Shown piece by piece: positions 47,201 to 60,000 of a stretch of DNA of 64,000 nt; the first letter of the stretch is position 1; each line of letters begins with the position of its first letter. The position numbers and the translations under genes are program-made. This DNA is from Epinephelus fuscoguttatus (lineage: Eukaryota; Chordata; Actinopteri; Perciformes; Serranidae), in NCBI RefSeq assembly GCF_011397635.1, contig NC_064755.1, forward strand, positions 20,691,282-20,755,281. The letters run 5' to 3'. The notes beneath the pieces were generated by a model. The model saw only the letters and a program-made list of their open reading frames with translations, ran no database searches and was not told where the DNA came from.

Positions 47201-50200
47201 AGTCTTTTCAGAAGCTTTATAATCCAACCTTGAACTGTCTTTTTGGAGACTTAGTAAAATAAATCCATAGTGATAAAGACAAAAGAAATACTTTGGTGAG
47301 CACACAGCCTTTTTAAAGTAACACTAGCAATTGTCGGACCAACGAGAGTTTGGTCAGACAAGAGCAAAATGACCAAACAATTGACCAACTGACCAGACGA
47401 TTACAGCCCTACTTTGATGTGAAGCATTTCATCTGAGATCATTATTAGACACTGAAACCTTAAAGAATGATCAGATTTGCAGAATTAATTACTTACCTGT
47501 ACATACTATGTATGTCGAAGATCAGTTCTCTTATGGTTCTTTGTTTAAAAGATATTTTCTTCTGTCCTTGCAGTCCAATGGGCACCTCTCTCTGAGTGGG
47601 GGTGACCACTACCAGGAAAGGCTAACCCGAATAGAGAGTGATAAGGAATCTCTGGTTCTTCAGGTACCAATCCAGTAGTTCTTAAATAAACCAGTTAACC
47701 ATTTAACCAGTTCCACAAAAACTCATGTCTTTATGTTAGATAGAAATAAAATCTCTTTCCAAAAAAAGTGACTTCTTGGTTCCACACAGGTGAGTGTGCT
47801 GACAGACCAGGTGGAGGCTCAGGGAGAGAAGATTCGAGACCTGGACTTGTGCTTGGATGAGCACAGGGAGAAACTCAACGCCACTGAGGAGATGCTGCAA
47901 CAGGTGTGTGTGGGTGCATGTGTGAGTAGGTCACAAGATCAAGGGCCACCTAGTAATGAAAACTACATATGGTTCACACGTGAAGAAGTGACATCGACTT
48001 TTAAAGGAACAGTGTGTATGATTTAGGAGGCTTTAGTGGCATCTTATGGCGAAGATTGCACACTGCAACCAACAGAAACTTCTCCCGGTTAGAATTCCTT
48101 CAGTGTTCATTGTTCAGGAGGCTTTTACTGGGAGCTGAATTTTCAACAGACATCACTTAATCTCCAAAACAAACAGACCAGGTGATTTAAACCGTTAAAA
48201 AAGCTGAATAAAGCAGTTTTATGTTACAAGTCAGTTGTTCTTTATGCGGTTCAGCTTGTCTCAGACAGGTCCCTAGCCCAAACCCTGTTCGCTCATGGAA
48301 TTTTTCTCTTTTTCTTAATGTGTACTGACCTTATTTCTGATCCAGATGTTCAGGAGGTTTTTACGGTGAGATGAATTATCAGCAGAGGTCTCCACCTGTC
48401 CAAAACAAACAGACCCGGTGATTTAAACTGGTAAAAATATTTAATTATATAAAGATATAAACCTCTCATTCTGTGGTAACAAAACCACAATGAAGTTATA
48501 TTTTCAGGTTATTATACACTAAAAAAACCATACTTACTATATTATATTCCATTTCTGCCAATATATCCACCTATATCCTATACACTTAACCTTTAACTTA
48601 AAGATTTGAGCTGTTGTCGGTCTGTCAGCAGACATCTACTGTGTGGTTAATGCATATTTACCCATGTGCTGCTGTGCCCAGTCCAGGTGTTCGGTGTAGC
48701 AGGGGTTTCTGCGTGTGCTTGCTATCAGCTGTAGAGATAATGCCGGCCAAATTCCATGTCCACCTTTCACATAGACCTCTGAATAATCACTATTGCTGTT
48801 TTAAATATTTACAACAGCAAGAATACCCATACTGTCCATGTTGTTTGTGCTGCCATTATTGACCACATGGCATCTGCAACGTTTTTGTTTTTTTTTAAAT
48901 AGACCTTATTTGTCATCGTAGGAGCTTCTGTGCAGAAGTGCACTGGAGTCGCAGAAGCTTGAGCTGATATCCGAAGTGAACAACCTAAAGCTGAAGCTGA
49001 ATACCATGGACAAGGACAGACTTGACTTTGATGACAGATTTAGGGACAGTGAGGTATGTAATTTAATTCTCCTCTCTTTCACCTCAGTGCACACACACTT
49101 GCCCACACACACCAAACAAACCCTCATTCATGTTGTCTGACACCTGTGTGGGAGAGGGACATCTCATTTTATTGTCAGTCTCAAAGCAGCTGTGTTTTGA
49201 GTTAGAAAAAAAAGCCCCTCAAGGAAACATCAACATTCACTAAGTTATCCATGGGAAATATAACCACTGTGTTTGCTGTGATTAGAAAAACCTTACTGCT
49301 CAAAGTGGTTTTACCTTAGTTGAATTTCGTGCCCTCTGGTCAAAGGCTTTACAAACATTAAGATGTCAGCTGTTTGTTTACTAGAGATGGGGAGATGTCT
49401 GCTCCCGGAGGAACCATGCAGAGTACTTGGAAAGCTTTCAAACACGTCATGTTATTGTTGCAGCAGCGCGGCTGACTCTTCCACCCCACTGGAACAAATA
49501 GCTGCTGTCCATGTTCCGCCTCACAGCACATAAATCGCCTGTTTTTCTGCAGCTTCCTCATTTTATCACTGTTGCTTCTTTGAAGCATCTACTCTCCAAG
49601 GAATTCAGTGCCTTCAAAGATGGCTAGAGTTGCTTTATATTTAATTGAACTTTCATTCAACAGTATTACCGGTATTTTTAGGAGTTTGCATGCTATCTTA
49701 CTACCACACTTTGATATGCACTTTGTGTTCTTTCAGGATTTGATTCTTGAAATTAATGAACTGCGGTACAGATTGACAGAGCTGGAGAGTGAAAAACTAC
49801 AGTACGAAAAGAAACTTAAATCCACAAAGGTGAGTTGTCACAGAGATGTTTACACACTACCACTTCATATGGAAAAACTTTAATGACTTACATCTTAAAC
49901 TTTCCTGGGGAAGTGCAAATTCAATAAAAATTTGCTATTTAGCCAAGATATCGTGGCATGGCTGAAACCAGTACAAGGTGTAAAGCATACAAGGCTCTGT
50001 GTATTTGATGCAAACGGTTTTTCCAAACTCAGCATGATGGAAATCAAAACACATGCTATGCGAAAAACACAAGATAGTCAAAAAAATCTGGCAACAAACA
50101 CTGGTTCTGTCCTGCCCTCATTTCCACCAAGCCCCACCCCCATATCTGATACCAGCAACAAGATAAGCAGCTAGACAGCTCTGAACATTTGGGTGTACAC

Positions 50201-53200
50201 CTACACAAAAAGCAGAGGTCTTGTGGTGTCTGAACACAGTGACAGAGCTGCAACTGTACAAGTCAAATGAGTAGGAGACCCATCCCACGCAATGTTCCCA
50301 GACTTATCAATGTAATTGATTTTTGTACAGATTTCAGTCATATTTCTCTTTAGAAAACAGAAGGACAATTATTCAATCTACTATAACGTCAATCTTAGAG
50401 TCTGGTGATATTTTGTATGCATGCAGCTCAATCCACACTAAAATCACCTGATATAGTCTACCACAGTTGTTTCTGTTATATTACTGAAGATGGTTTTAGA
50501 TCTCACCACTGTGATCTGTATCAGAATGTGGGATGGTGTCCTCTCACTGATAAGGCATTGCTTGGAAAGCTGCCCTTCTGCTTCACTTCTCTTTTAAAAA
50601 TCAAATCCATCTCTCATCACACACGCTCACAGGAATTTTTATCCCTGAAACTCCTCAGATCAGTTCTGAGCTTGGTAAATTAGCTTTTAGTTATTTCACA
50701 CCAAATAGATAGAACAAGTTACAAGAGGTATTTAAATTAGAACGATATGTGTCTTTAGATCATTTTAAGTGTATCCTAGATATTATGGTTGTTTTACACT
50801 ATTCCTGTTCTGGTTAATTGACAGACATGATTTTCTACTTGTTGTTGATTGTTATGTATCCATCCTTTAAAGTAGACTCTGTTTTCTTATTATTATTTAA
50901 CTTTGTCATCATTTTGCTGTTTTTTGTTGCTGTTGTTAGGTTGTGTTTTGTTTTTTGTTTTTTCCCTGCAATTCTGGTATTTGTAAAATTGGTTGTAAAT
51001 TTCATGCCAAGTGGCACTGATGCAGGACAACCACTGCTCCACCTAGCGCAGTCTTGGCAAGGTGCTGGAAACATCAGTAAGTCCAAACTGGTCGAAAAGA
51101 TTTCTGCACTCTTGCATCTATGCAGTGTTCCGCTTTATTGTTGAGCTTTTGGTCTATTAGACCTTCATCAGAATGTGCTGTATTGTCTGATTAAGGCCTA
51201 ATAGACTGAATGCTCAACAATTAAGTGAAACACTACATAGATAAAGTGCGCGGGAATCTTTTCTACCATTCCATGTAGCATTAAAATAATCTTAAGAAGT
51301 CTTAAAAAGACTTTGCCTGATTTGCGTCTTAACAAGTCGTTAACCCATTCCCCAGATCATTCTTCTACTATCGCCCTGCTTCTGATGATTTATTCATTTT
51401 ATTGTTTATTGGCTGTTATTAAGGATCTCAATGGAGTTACTTCTTATTTTTATGATTGCGAGGATACTTTGTTCTTTGAACACAAGGATGTTGAATGTTC
51501 CATGTTCTACTGGGTTGAAACTTCACTCTGTTGGTCAGCTGTGTCCATTTTTTCAGTGTGTTTTGTACTTAAACTATCTTAGTTTGAATCTTAGGTATTC
51601 CACCTACTTGAGCTGCTTACATCTTTCACTTCTTGCATCTCTATTTTCTCTTTCTTCCTCGGTTTGTCTCTACTGCTAGTCGCTAATGGCTAAGCTTTCT
51701 AGCCTGAAAATCAAAATGGGCCAGATGCAGTATGAAAAACAGAGGAAGGAGCACAAACTCCAGGCTATGAAGGTTTGCTTTTCTCAGGATGGCTGTTTTG
51801 CTTGCTATATGATTATGGTTTCTGACCTCTCCCTTTGGCTCCTCTTCTGTTTTTATTTTTGAGAGTAAAAATAATTAAATTGGGTTTTCAGCAGTATTCC
51901 AGGGTTTTGTTTAGTTTGTTTTACCATTTTAGGCAAAGTGATGTCACTTTTTGCAGAAAGTGAAATCACTTCATTTACTGAACCATGCTGCACAGTAAAA
52001 AGTAATCTTAAATGTAATCTACAGCATCTACAGGGCACCAGTTTAAGCAAATGTTCAGATTTTTCAAACCACAGTCATGCTTTAATTTGAGGGTTTTTAA
52101 AGAGTTGGCAGCATTCTGTTAATCTGTGTCTTTTCTCATCCTACTTTGCACTTGTCCCACTCATTTCCTTTTTTCTGATCATCTTTATTAAAATCTCCTT
52201 ACAATTTAATAGGTCTGTCTTCATGCTTGATGCTTATAGTGGTCACTTAAATGTGTATTTTTTATATAATGCATTTGCTATTACCTCAGCCCTTCCAATC
52301 ATGAGTGCTTATCACCCACCTCACACACGTTACCCCTCAGAGCAGGTGTGGCCTGCATGCCTGTGCGCCACGTCAGCATATGTGAACCTCTGTGTTGTGG
52401 TTTGTTTGTAGTGTGGAGTTTGGTTGGGGGTGGGAGGGCTGTGCCTGTGTGGAGGGAATATCCTCACTGTTGTCCTCTGTCGGACAGGAGGAGCTAGCCA
52501 TACTGAGGAGGCAGCTGGAGGGCTCAGACGGAGAGATGAGGAGGCTACAGGATGAGACAGGCTTCAAAGCCATGGCCTCGAGCAGCTCAGATCCCACAGA
52601 GAGAGGTGGGAAAGCCGGTGGAATCACATGCCTTAGTGAGGATGAGCACGCATGATGTTTAAACTCATGTTCAAGTCTACATTGTATGATTGAGTGGTAA
52701 TATTTATGTTTAATTAGCAAAGCAATAGGCTTAATTCTACAAGAAGTCAAAATCTGCAACCAACCAGTTGTTTCATAATTCTTTGTCCTGTTTAGTCTCT
52801 CATCCAGATGAAACTCTTAGAAAGAGGCTGAAAGAAAAACGTAAGGGGGGTTTTTATGCTTGTGTTCATTGTTGCACTTTATTACTGCACCCCTCCCAAC
52901 CCCTGTTTGCATGAACGAGCATGAGCCATCCAAACTCAGCTTGTCCATTATAACACATTGGAGTGCTAATACTCGACCACAGAGCGCCACATCACCAGTC
53001 TGTTCAACTATCGTCAACTTTTAAGGACTGTAAAAACTGAACAAAACCAAGGTCATCCAAATGCTGTGTATCAGTGTTTTTTAAAGTCCAACCTGGAACA
53101 GCAACAAGGAATGCCTGCTTTGTGTTCTCGAGAGGAATGAGGAATGTACTGTGTTGTTTGTCATAACCATTCAGGCTGCTCACTCATGCTCCTGCCTCAT

Positions 53201-54054
53201 GTCCTCCAACTATAATCACCTCCTGTACCCGTCAATATCTCCCCTCTAAACCTTCCCCTGCTCACACCAACAACCAGTGTGTGCCCTGCTAACATGTCAT
53301 GTTCAGTGTTGTGTGACAGCATCTTTGTTCGAAGGGCTGTCTTCACGTCTGTGTCTTCCCTCATCAATGATCGTTCACTAAGTGTGTGTAGAACATTTTC
53401 ACTTTTCATTCAGCGCACAGACTCCCTCAACATGACTCATTTTATGAGTCTAGATCTTTAGAATTGGCCACGTAGGAGTCCTTAATCAAACACTCAAATG
53501 TCAAATGAATATTCAAGTTCAAAACCATTGACCAGTGTGTGCCAGTGTTAGAGATCACATTGAACTGCCTTTGTTTTGCATTATTTAGTTATAATAAACT
53601 AGTGGAGAAAAGGCTTAAAGAAAAGAAAGGATTGCAAATGTTGAGGGTTTACTTGTAGCGGTGTGTTTGTTCTGAAACGTGAACATGTTCTGCTAAAGTT
53701 AAGTATGTGAAACACCTGCTCACACAAGGATATGATGTATCAATTTTAGGGTCTATAAAAAAGTGTCTGTGATGTCACTGGATGATGTACAGTAATGGCC
53801 TGTATGGTCTGATTGTGTTAAATCCTCCAGTTACACCCTGTGTGTTCAGGCTTATCCATCCCCTCTTTGTACCCTTTTAAACTTGACACCATCAACGCTA
53901 CAGTTCCTTGTTCGTAATCATTTTCTCTCCTCATTAGATGTGGAAGTGCAAAGAATGAAAAAGGCAGTTGAGTCGTTGATGGCAGCCAATGAAGAGAAGG
54001 TACATTTGACAAGCTGTGATTCATTCTGTGTCAAATCAAGTCTCCCCACCACCC

Positions 54055-54086
<32 letters not shown>

Positions 54087-57000
54087 AAAAAAATTGCCTC
54101 GCTGTGGTTTTAAATGTCTCTTCCTTTTTAGGATCGTAAGATTGAGGAACTGAAACAGTCACTGCTGCGATATAAGAAAGTTCAAGACATGGTTATGTCA
54201 GTGCAAGGGAAGAAAGGTGAGATAACACTTTTGTAAATGAATGTAATGTCAGAGATAAAGAAATCAGAAAAAAAGTATAGGTGATTTTGCATGGTTTAGT
54301 CCATCTCCCGCAAAATTTGTTTACCTAAATTACTGCATGCCATTTTTATAGCATATCATAGGTTTAAAGCTAGAGATAATCCGCCACAGGGAACAATTAG
54401 TCTGCCTAATTTTTGTTAAAATTTTGAGGTTGATGCTTTGTAGACCGCTGCTAATGGTGTGTTAAAGGACACTCTTTGAAACTTGAGTCGAGCTGCAAAC
54501 AGCAACCCCTTTTTATCTGTTTGCCTGTTTCTTTTCCTTCAGGTTCATTTGTATTGCTCTGAGCTTGCTGTTGACTGATAAAATCATTCATACAGCTCTG
54601 TCCTGTTGCTTTCTGCAACACATTTCATTTGACTTTGTTTTCAGGCTGTTTTCTAAGATCTGTGTAGAGACAACGCATGAAGTTAGTCCTCTCAGATAAA
54701 CTTCTTTCTGTTGCTAAGAGCTTTGGGATGTGTTATTCACTGCTAAATTAAATGGCTATTCTTAAATCTTACATTTGAAAAGTTCAGTTGCATGTCATAC
54801 ATTGTCCACTGCAGAAAAAAGCAAAGACAACGAGCACGTCGAGAGTCCTAGTGATGGATCCATCGCATTCATGTCAACCTACCCTGTGTCTGTGGAGTCA
54901 GAAAAGTATGAAGTTACAGATGTTGAGCAAATGAAAAGGAGGAGCCCAGATGAGGTTTGTGTAGCATGTTATGATGTGGTGCTACAACTTAAAGCATAAA
55001 AAAATCAACTAACAGTCATAAATAAGGAGGCTTCATTGGAAAATTAAATACCGACAGTTTACAGCATGAAATAATAATACAGCAAATGTGATATATTAAA
55101 ACACAATGTTACAAGCAGTTTCAGATGTTTAACAGTGTTTGTGAGAAACCTCATGTTAGTTTTGGTTGTGCCATCTTCCTATGTGTTGCTCACGAGTGCT
55201 AACGACTCTTGTTCTGTAGGTTTTTACCTTTATTCCCTCAGGCAACTTCAAGTCTCATTAAACTCTGAAATGCTCAGTAAACCACTAATTGCTCACATAA
55301 ATTTAACACTTGTTAAATGAGTGTTGACAGGCCTGACATCCAATTAATTGAATAACATCTCCCGTCAGTTCTCTGAGCATGTGTGCAGTTTTAGACTGCT
55401 GTGTTCTCATGGCCGCAGGAGAATGCGCACATTAATCTTTTAAGACATACTCTGATTTTAAAAAGTGTATTTTCTTTCTTCTTCTCTCGCTCTGATCTGT
55501 GCTTAGTTGGAGAACCTCAATGGACTGAGTGAAGAGCCCTCACCAACACCGAGCCCTTCAGACCCAGAACGAGTGTCAAAGTCTGCACCAACAGACGAAG
55601 AAAGGTGAAATGTGAAAAAGGCTGTATGTTCTTTCACAAACATTGATTTCTGTTGTAAAGTTTGACTAATGTAGGTTTTTATAAAGTAGATACAGTAGAT
55701 ACTTTCAAGTCATCAGTAGCTGATCTTCTCTGCCACTCCTTTTTTTGAATGACACATTTATCAAATATCAAAAGAAAAGTCGATGTCATTGCAGGATGTA
55801 CCGATAAATCTGATCTGACTGCTTTTCGGTATAGTCATTGACACTGACTTGCTCATATTTGGTTTGGGTAAAGTAGGGTGTGCATAGGGTGTTTTGCCAC
55901 GTGTTTAACATTAAATTTACGAACAATGACTTCAACATGTCATTGTCCTCTGTCTCTCACATAGTTTCCTGTCACACTCCGCTGCTTGAGTGAATACAAT
56001 GGTATCTCCTCATCAGCATAAGGCACAGACGTGTGCACTTAGGTACCAAGCAGTCAGGCCACTTATGGTAGAGGGCTGCTCTTCACCTATGTATAACTTG
56101 ACACTAACTTGAAAATACCTTTGTTCTGCTCTCCAAATCATCATATAGTTTCTAGATAATTAACACAAAGATTCTCACTCATTCACTCAGATATTAGTAG
56201 GATCAAAAGTAGCATCTTAAATACTGAAAACACAAGTTTTGAAAATTACAGGCTCTTTTTGTAAAACAAGAAAAGATGTTTTGACTTAATGTAACACACA
56301 TTTAACTTCTATTTGGATCATTTTGAATATGGACTTCTTAAGCAAATATTCTAACATGCTGTTATTAAGGTAATGCTGTGATTGAAATGTTTTATCCAGT
56401 TTGTGTAAACAGGCGGACATCTGTTATGTTCATTTGCTGAAGTCATATGGAGTGTGAGGAAGTATCGTTCTTCAAGTTACACATGAGAAGAATGTGGCAG
56501 CTCATATCCTGTAGCCTGACCCTGCTGCTTCTCATGACCTTGTGAGACACACTCACTATCTCCACTACTTTGCCATGAGTAACATTGGTATGGTTTGTCA
56601 TTTCAGCAGCCAAGATGCCACGAAGACTGGCAGCCAGGACCAGCTGGATAAGAGCAATAATGAAAAGGTAAAAGTTACACAATTTAAATCTTATTTTAGT
56701 GAGATTAAAGAAGTATTTCACCGCTGGAAAGATGGTCTTTATATAAAACTGGGCCGTCTGTGCAGTGGAAAGATGCAAATATGTTGTTAAAAGACCAAAG
56801 AAAGGAGAGTAACAGGGCTGGGACATTTGGTTTTGCTCAAGAGGTAGACAACCAAGAATGCACTGTACCAGACCAATTAATGCTCCCGCTGGTGGGTGAT
56901 GTAATACAAGTGGGTTCTGGCCTGCTTGTCCAAAAAATTAATATGGCTGCCAGCTGGTAACAAACAATCTCTAATTATAGTTAAACAGTATGTTAAAGTA

Positions 57001-60000
57001 TGTTTCTGAAAACATTTGAGGGGAGAAATGGGCAACGCAATAACAGAATCTTGGTTCTTATTTGATCAGCACTGCTTAGTTTTAGCGTTTGATCTCTCCA
57101 TTTTACAACTTCTGCACTGATCTGAGTTTGGTCTGAATTTAAGAGCAAGAGAGGGGAGACACTCTCTTGATCCCCTTCTATACTCTTAATGTGCATGGTG
57201 GCAGGCATGCAAAAATGAGGAAGTACAATCGGTAGTTCAAGCAACAGCCCTACAGTCAACAAACATCCACCAGATTTTTACAGGCAGATGAGCAGGGACA
57301 CTGGTAATATGGAGAGAAGTTTACCAGAGTTCATTGACACACACTACCCACATTGTTATGATACAAAGCTGGTTGAAAATCGGCAAAGTATCCCTTAAAT
57401 GCATACCATTACTTCCTAGAAAGTTGTCTCATAAGCCTGTAAAATGCACCATGATAGCATTCATATAGTCTTTAGAAAATCCTACATGTTGTGTGCAGTT
57501 TACACCCTAAACTGTCTTTATGGTAAAAGTTACAGTATTTTAAATTTTATAGACAAAAATATTCTGCTGTAAATTTGTTATATTATAGATGACTGCACTT
57601 GTAAGACAGTGTTTATATGACAGTCTTAAAAGAGTAATGTTTTTTATTCACAGAATACAAGTGAAGAGATCAATAAAATCAGTGAAAAGCCGCCCATGGG
57701 TCCCTCTGCCACTTTGCCTGCTACCATAGAGGACGACAGCTTTGGCTCAAGAAAGGCTCGTTCATCCTTTGGAAAGGGCTTCTTCAAGATCCGTGGGGGC
57801 AAGAAGACAAACAGTACTCCTAACCTTGGTAAGAGCAAACCACATGATGTAGCAGCTGGGTCAGGACAAGTCCGCAAGGTGACTGTGTCTGTAATTGAGG
57901 CTATTTTGACATTAAGATATCTGTGTAATTGATTGTTTACTAGAGAGTGAAATTTTCTTGGAGGTTTTTCTTCCACCATGGATGACTTTTTTATTTTCCC
58001 AAGCCACACCCATGGAATATACTATATGGACCAAGACCATAATTTGCAGCCCACACAAACTGTGGTCCCCATTTAATTATGGAAGTCTGTTTCTGTGCTG
58101 TCGTTTGCCCTTCGTTCTGTGTATGTGATTTTTTCTTTTTTTTTTTTTTTAATGTGTGTACTGTACATATGTATGTCGGTGTTTGTTCCACTTCTCCAAT
58201 CCTGTTCGTATTTCAATCATAATTTCTGCCCTTTGTCTTGTTCTTTTTCTGTTGGACCCTGTCGTGTGTTGTGTGTGCTTTGTTACACATGAAGACCGCA
58301 GCCGGAGTGCGAGTGCGCCTATGCTAGGTACAGTATAGACCGCAGGTCATTACAGGGTTGCAGTAGTTCTCCGAAGGAAACAAAGGAAACTACTGAATGT
58401 ATCTTATATTGTTGTACACCTCTGCCCTCTCTGAACTCATCCATTCAGCTGACATCTCTATATCATATCACGTTTCAGTGCTTCAGCAGCCACACCCTTG
58501 TCACTACCCGCTGTTGCACAAAAGTTGAATGTCCAACATACAGAGAGCCTGTTGTTGATTTACCCGTGTGCCTGCATGTATTTGTTTACACTCTTTGTTT
58601 CCATCAAACCTTCCACAAACACAAATCTTTTTCAAGATCCAGATTATCAGATCAAATGATTTATTTGGATCTTGAGGGCTGCCAACTAAAAAAATCTAAA
58701 ACAAAACAACTAATGAGCCTTCTTTTTATCTAATAAAATAAGACTATTTTATTCCAGTCTTAGTCAGACATCCAGCTGTGTCTGATGCATGCTGCCCATC
58801 ACCATGACCTCTCATTCTGTCTAGGTCTAGGAGATGTCATGTGTCTGTCTGAGTGTTTTCTGGGTCTCTCCACTGACCCCGTGCAGCAGCTCCGTCTCCG
58901 TTGATCTGTGCACGTCTTGCAACACTGATGTTAATGTTGCTGATGATTTTCTGTGGCCATTTGCTTGTACAGCTGAAACAGAGCAACAGGGCACTGACCA
59001 TCTGGATCTGGCCGGGCTGCCACAGAGATCGACCAACAGCGACAGTACCCACACACTCCCCACGACCCCAGAGGGCAGGAAAAAATCCAAAGGAATAAAG
59101 AAACTCTTTGGGAAGTAAGTAGAAAGTTACACGAGAATCCTCAGCTCTTGATTTGAAGGATAGTAAATAACTCTTAAGTTAAGTAATAACAAAACTAGAG
59201 TAAGGATGTAAATGTGTGCATGTAACACTTTCACATTCAGCTCGAAATAAAAAAAGATATGCAAGAATATTTTAGCATTTTCTATGATTGTGAGGATGTT
59301 TTAATGTATATTGAATGTTATATATTTGTAAGGTTAAAAAGGAGTCAGTCTACCACCTTCAATCTGGATGACAACCTACCAGAGGGTGAGTTCAAGAGGG
59401 GTGGAGTGCGAGCCACAGCGGGACCCAGACTGGGTTGGTCTCGTGACCTCCAAAGAGCCAACAAGTAAGTCTGTGCGTTCAGCCTGAATAATGAGACTCA
59501 GAATGTGGTCTGCTTGTTTTGAATCTCTGGTGTGCAACGAAATTCAGAGATCATGTGACGACTTTTGAAGACGTTTAGAAAAGAAAGATTAAAAATGCTT
59601 GTTCTATATTCACAATTTTAACTTCTATGTGTTTGTTATCCTTTGATAACACTACAAGGGTGTGTCAGTATACCTTTTAAAAAAGTTTTGACTTTTCTAT
59701 TCTCATTTCTTAGTGATGTTGATGCTCCCTTTGCACGCTGGTCAAAGGACCAGGTGTGTGACTGGCTGCAGGGGCAGGGTCTCGGTCTTTATGTGAACAT
59801 GGCCCGTGTGTGGATCTCCTCTGGACAGACGCTGCTGCAGGCCTCCCAACAGGACCTGGAGAGGGTGAGATGGACAGCAAGAATTTTATGATTTAGCAAA
59901 CTTGAATTTACTACAGTTGGTAGTATGTGAGGGATGTTGTTTGTAATCTTAGCCTGTCTCCTTGTGGATGTTTAGGAGCTGGGCATCAAACACCCGCTGC

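Noticed and set aside
48906-49127. Open frame opposite a ppfibp1 exon
   Set aside because: It is the antisense shadow of the coiled-coil exon 48922-49053.
50818-51144. 108-codon hydrophobic open frame in a ppfibp1 intron
   Set aside because: Hydrophobicity comes from T-rich intron sequence. There is no homologous domain, and it runs into a fold-back repeat.
51273-51679. Overlapping open frames before the exon at 51680
   Set aside because: T-rich intron sequence leading into the polypyrimidine tract; no conserved protein.
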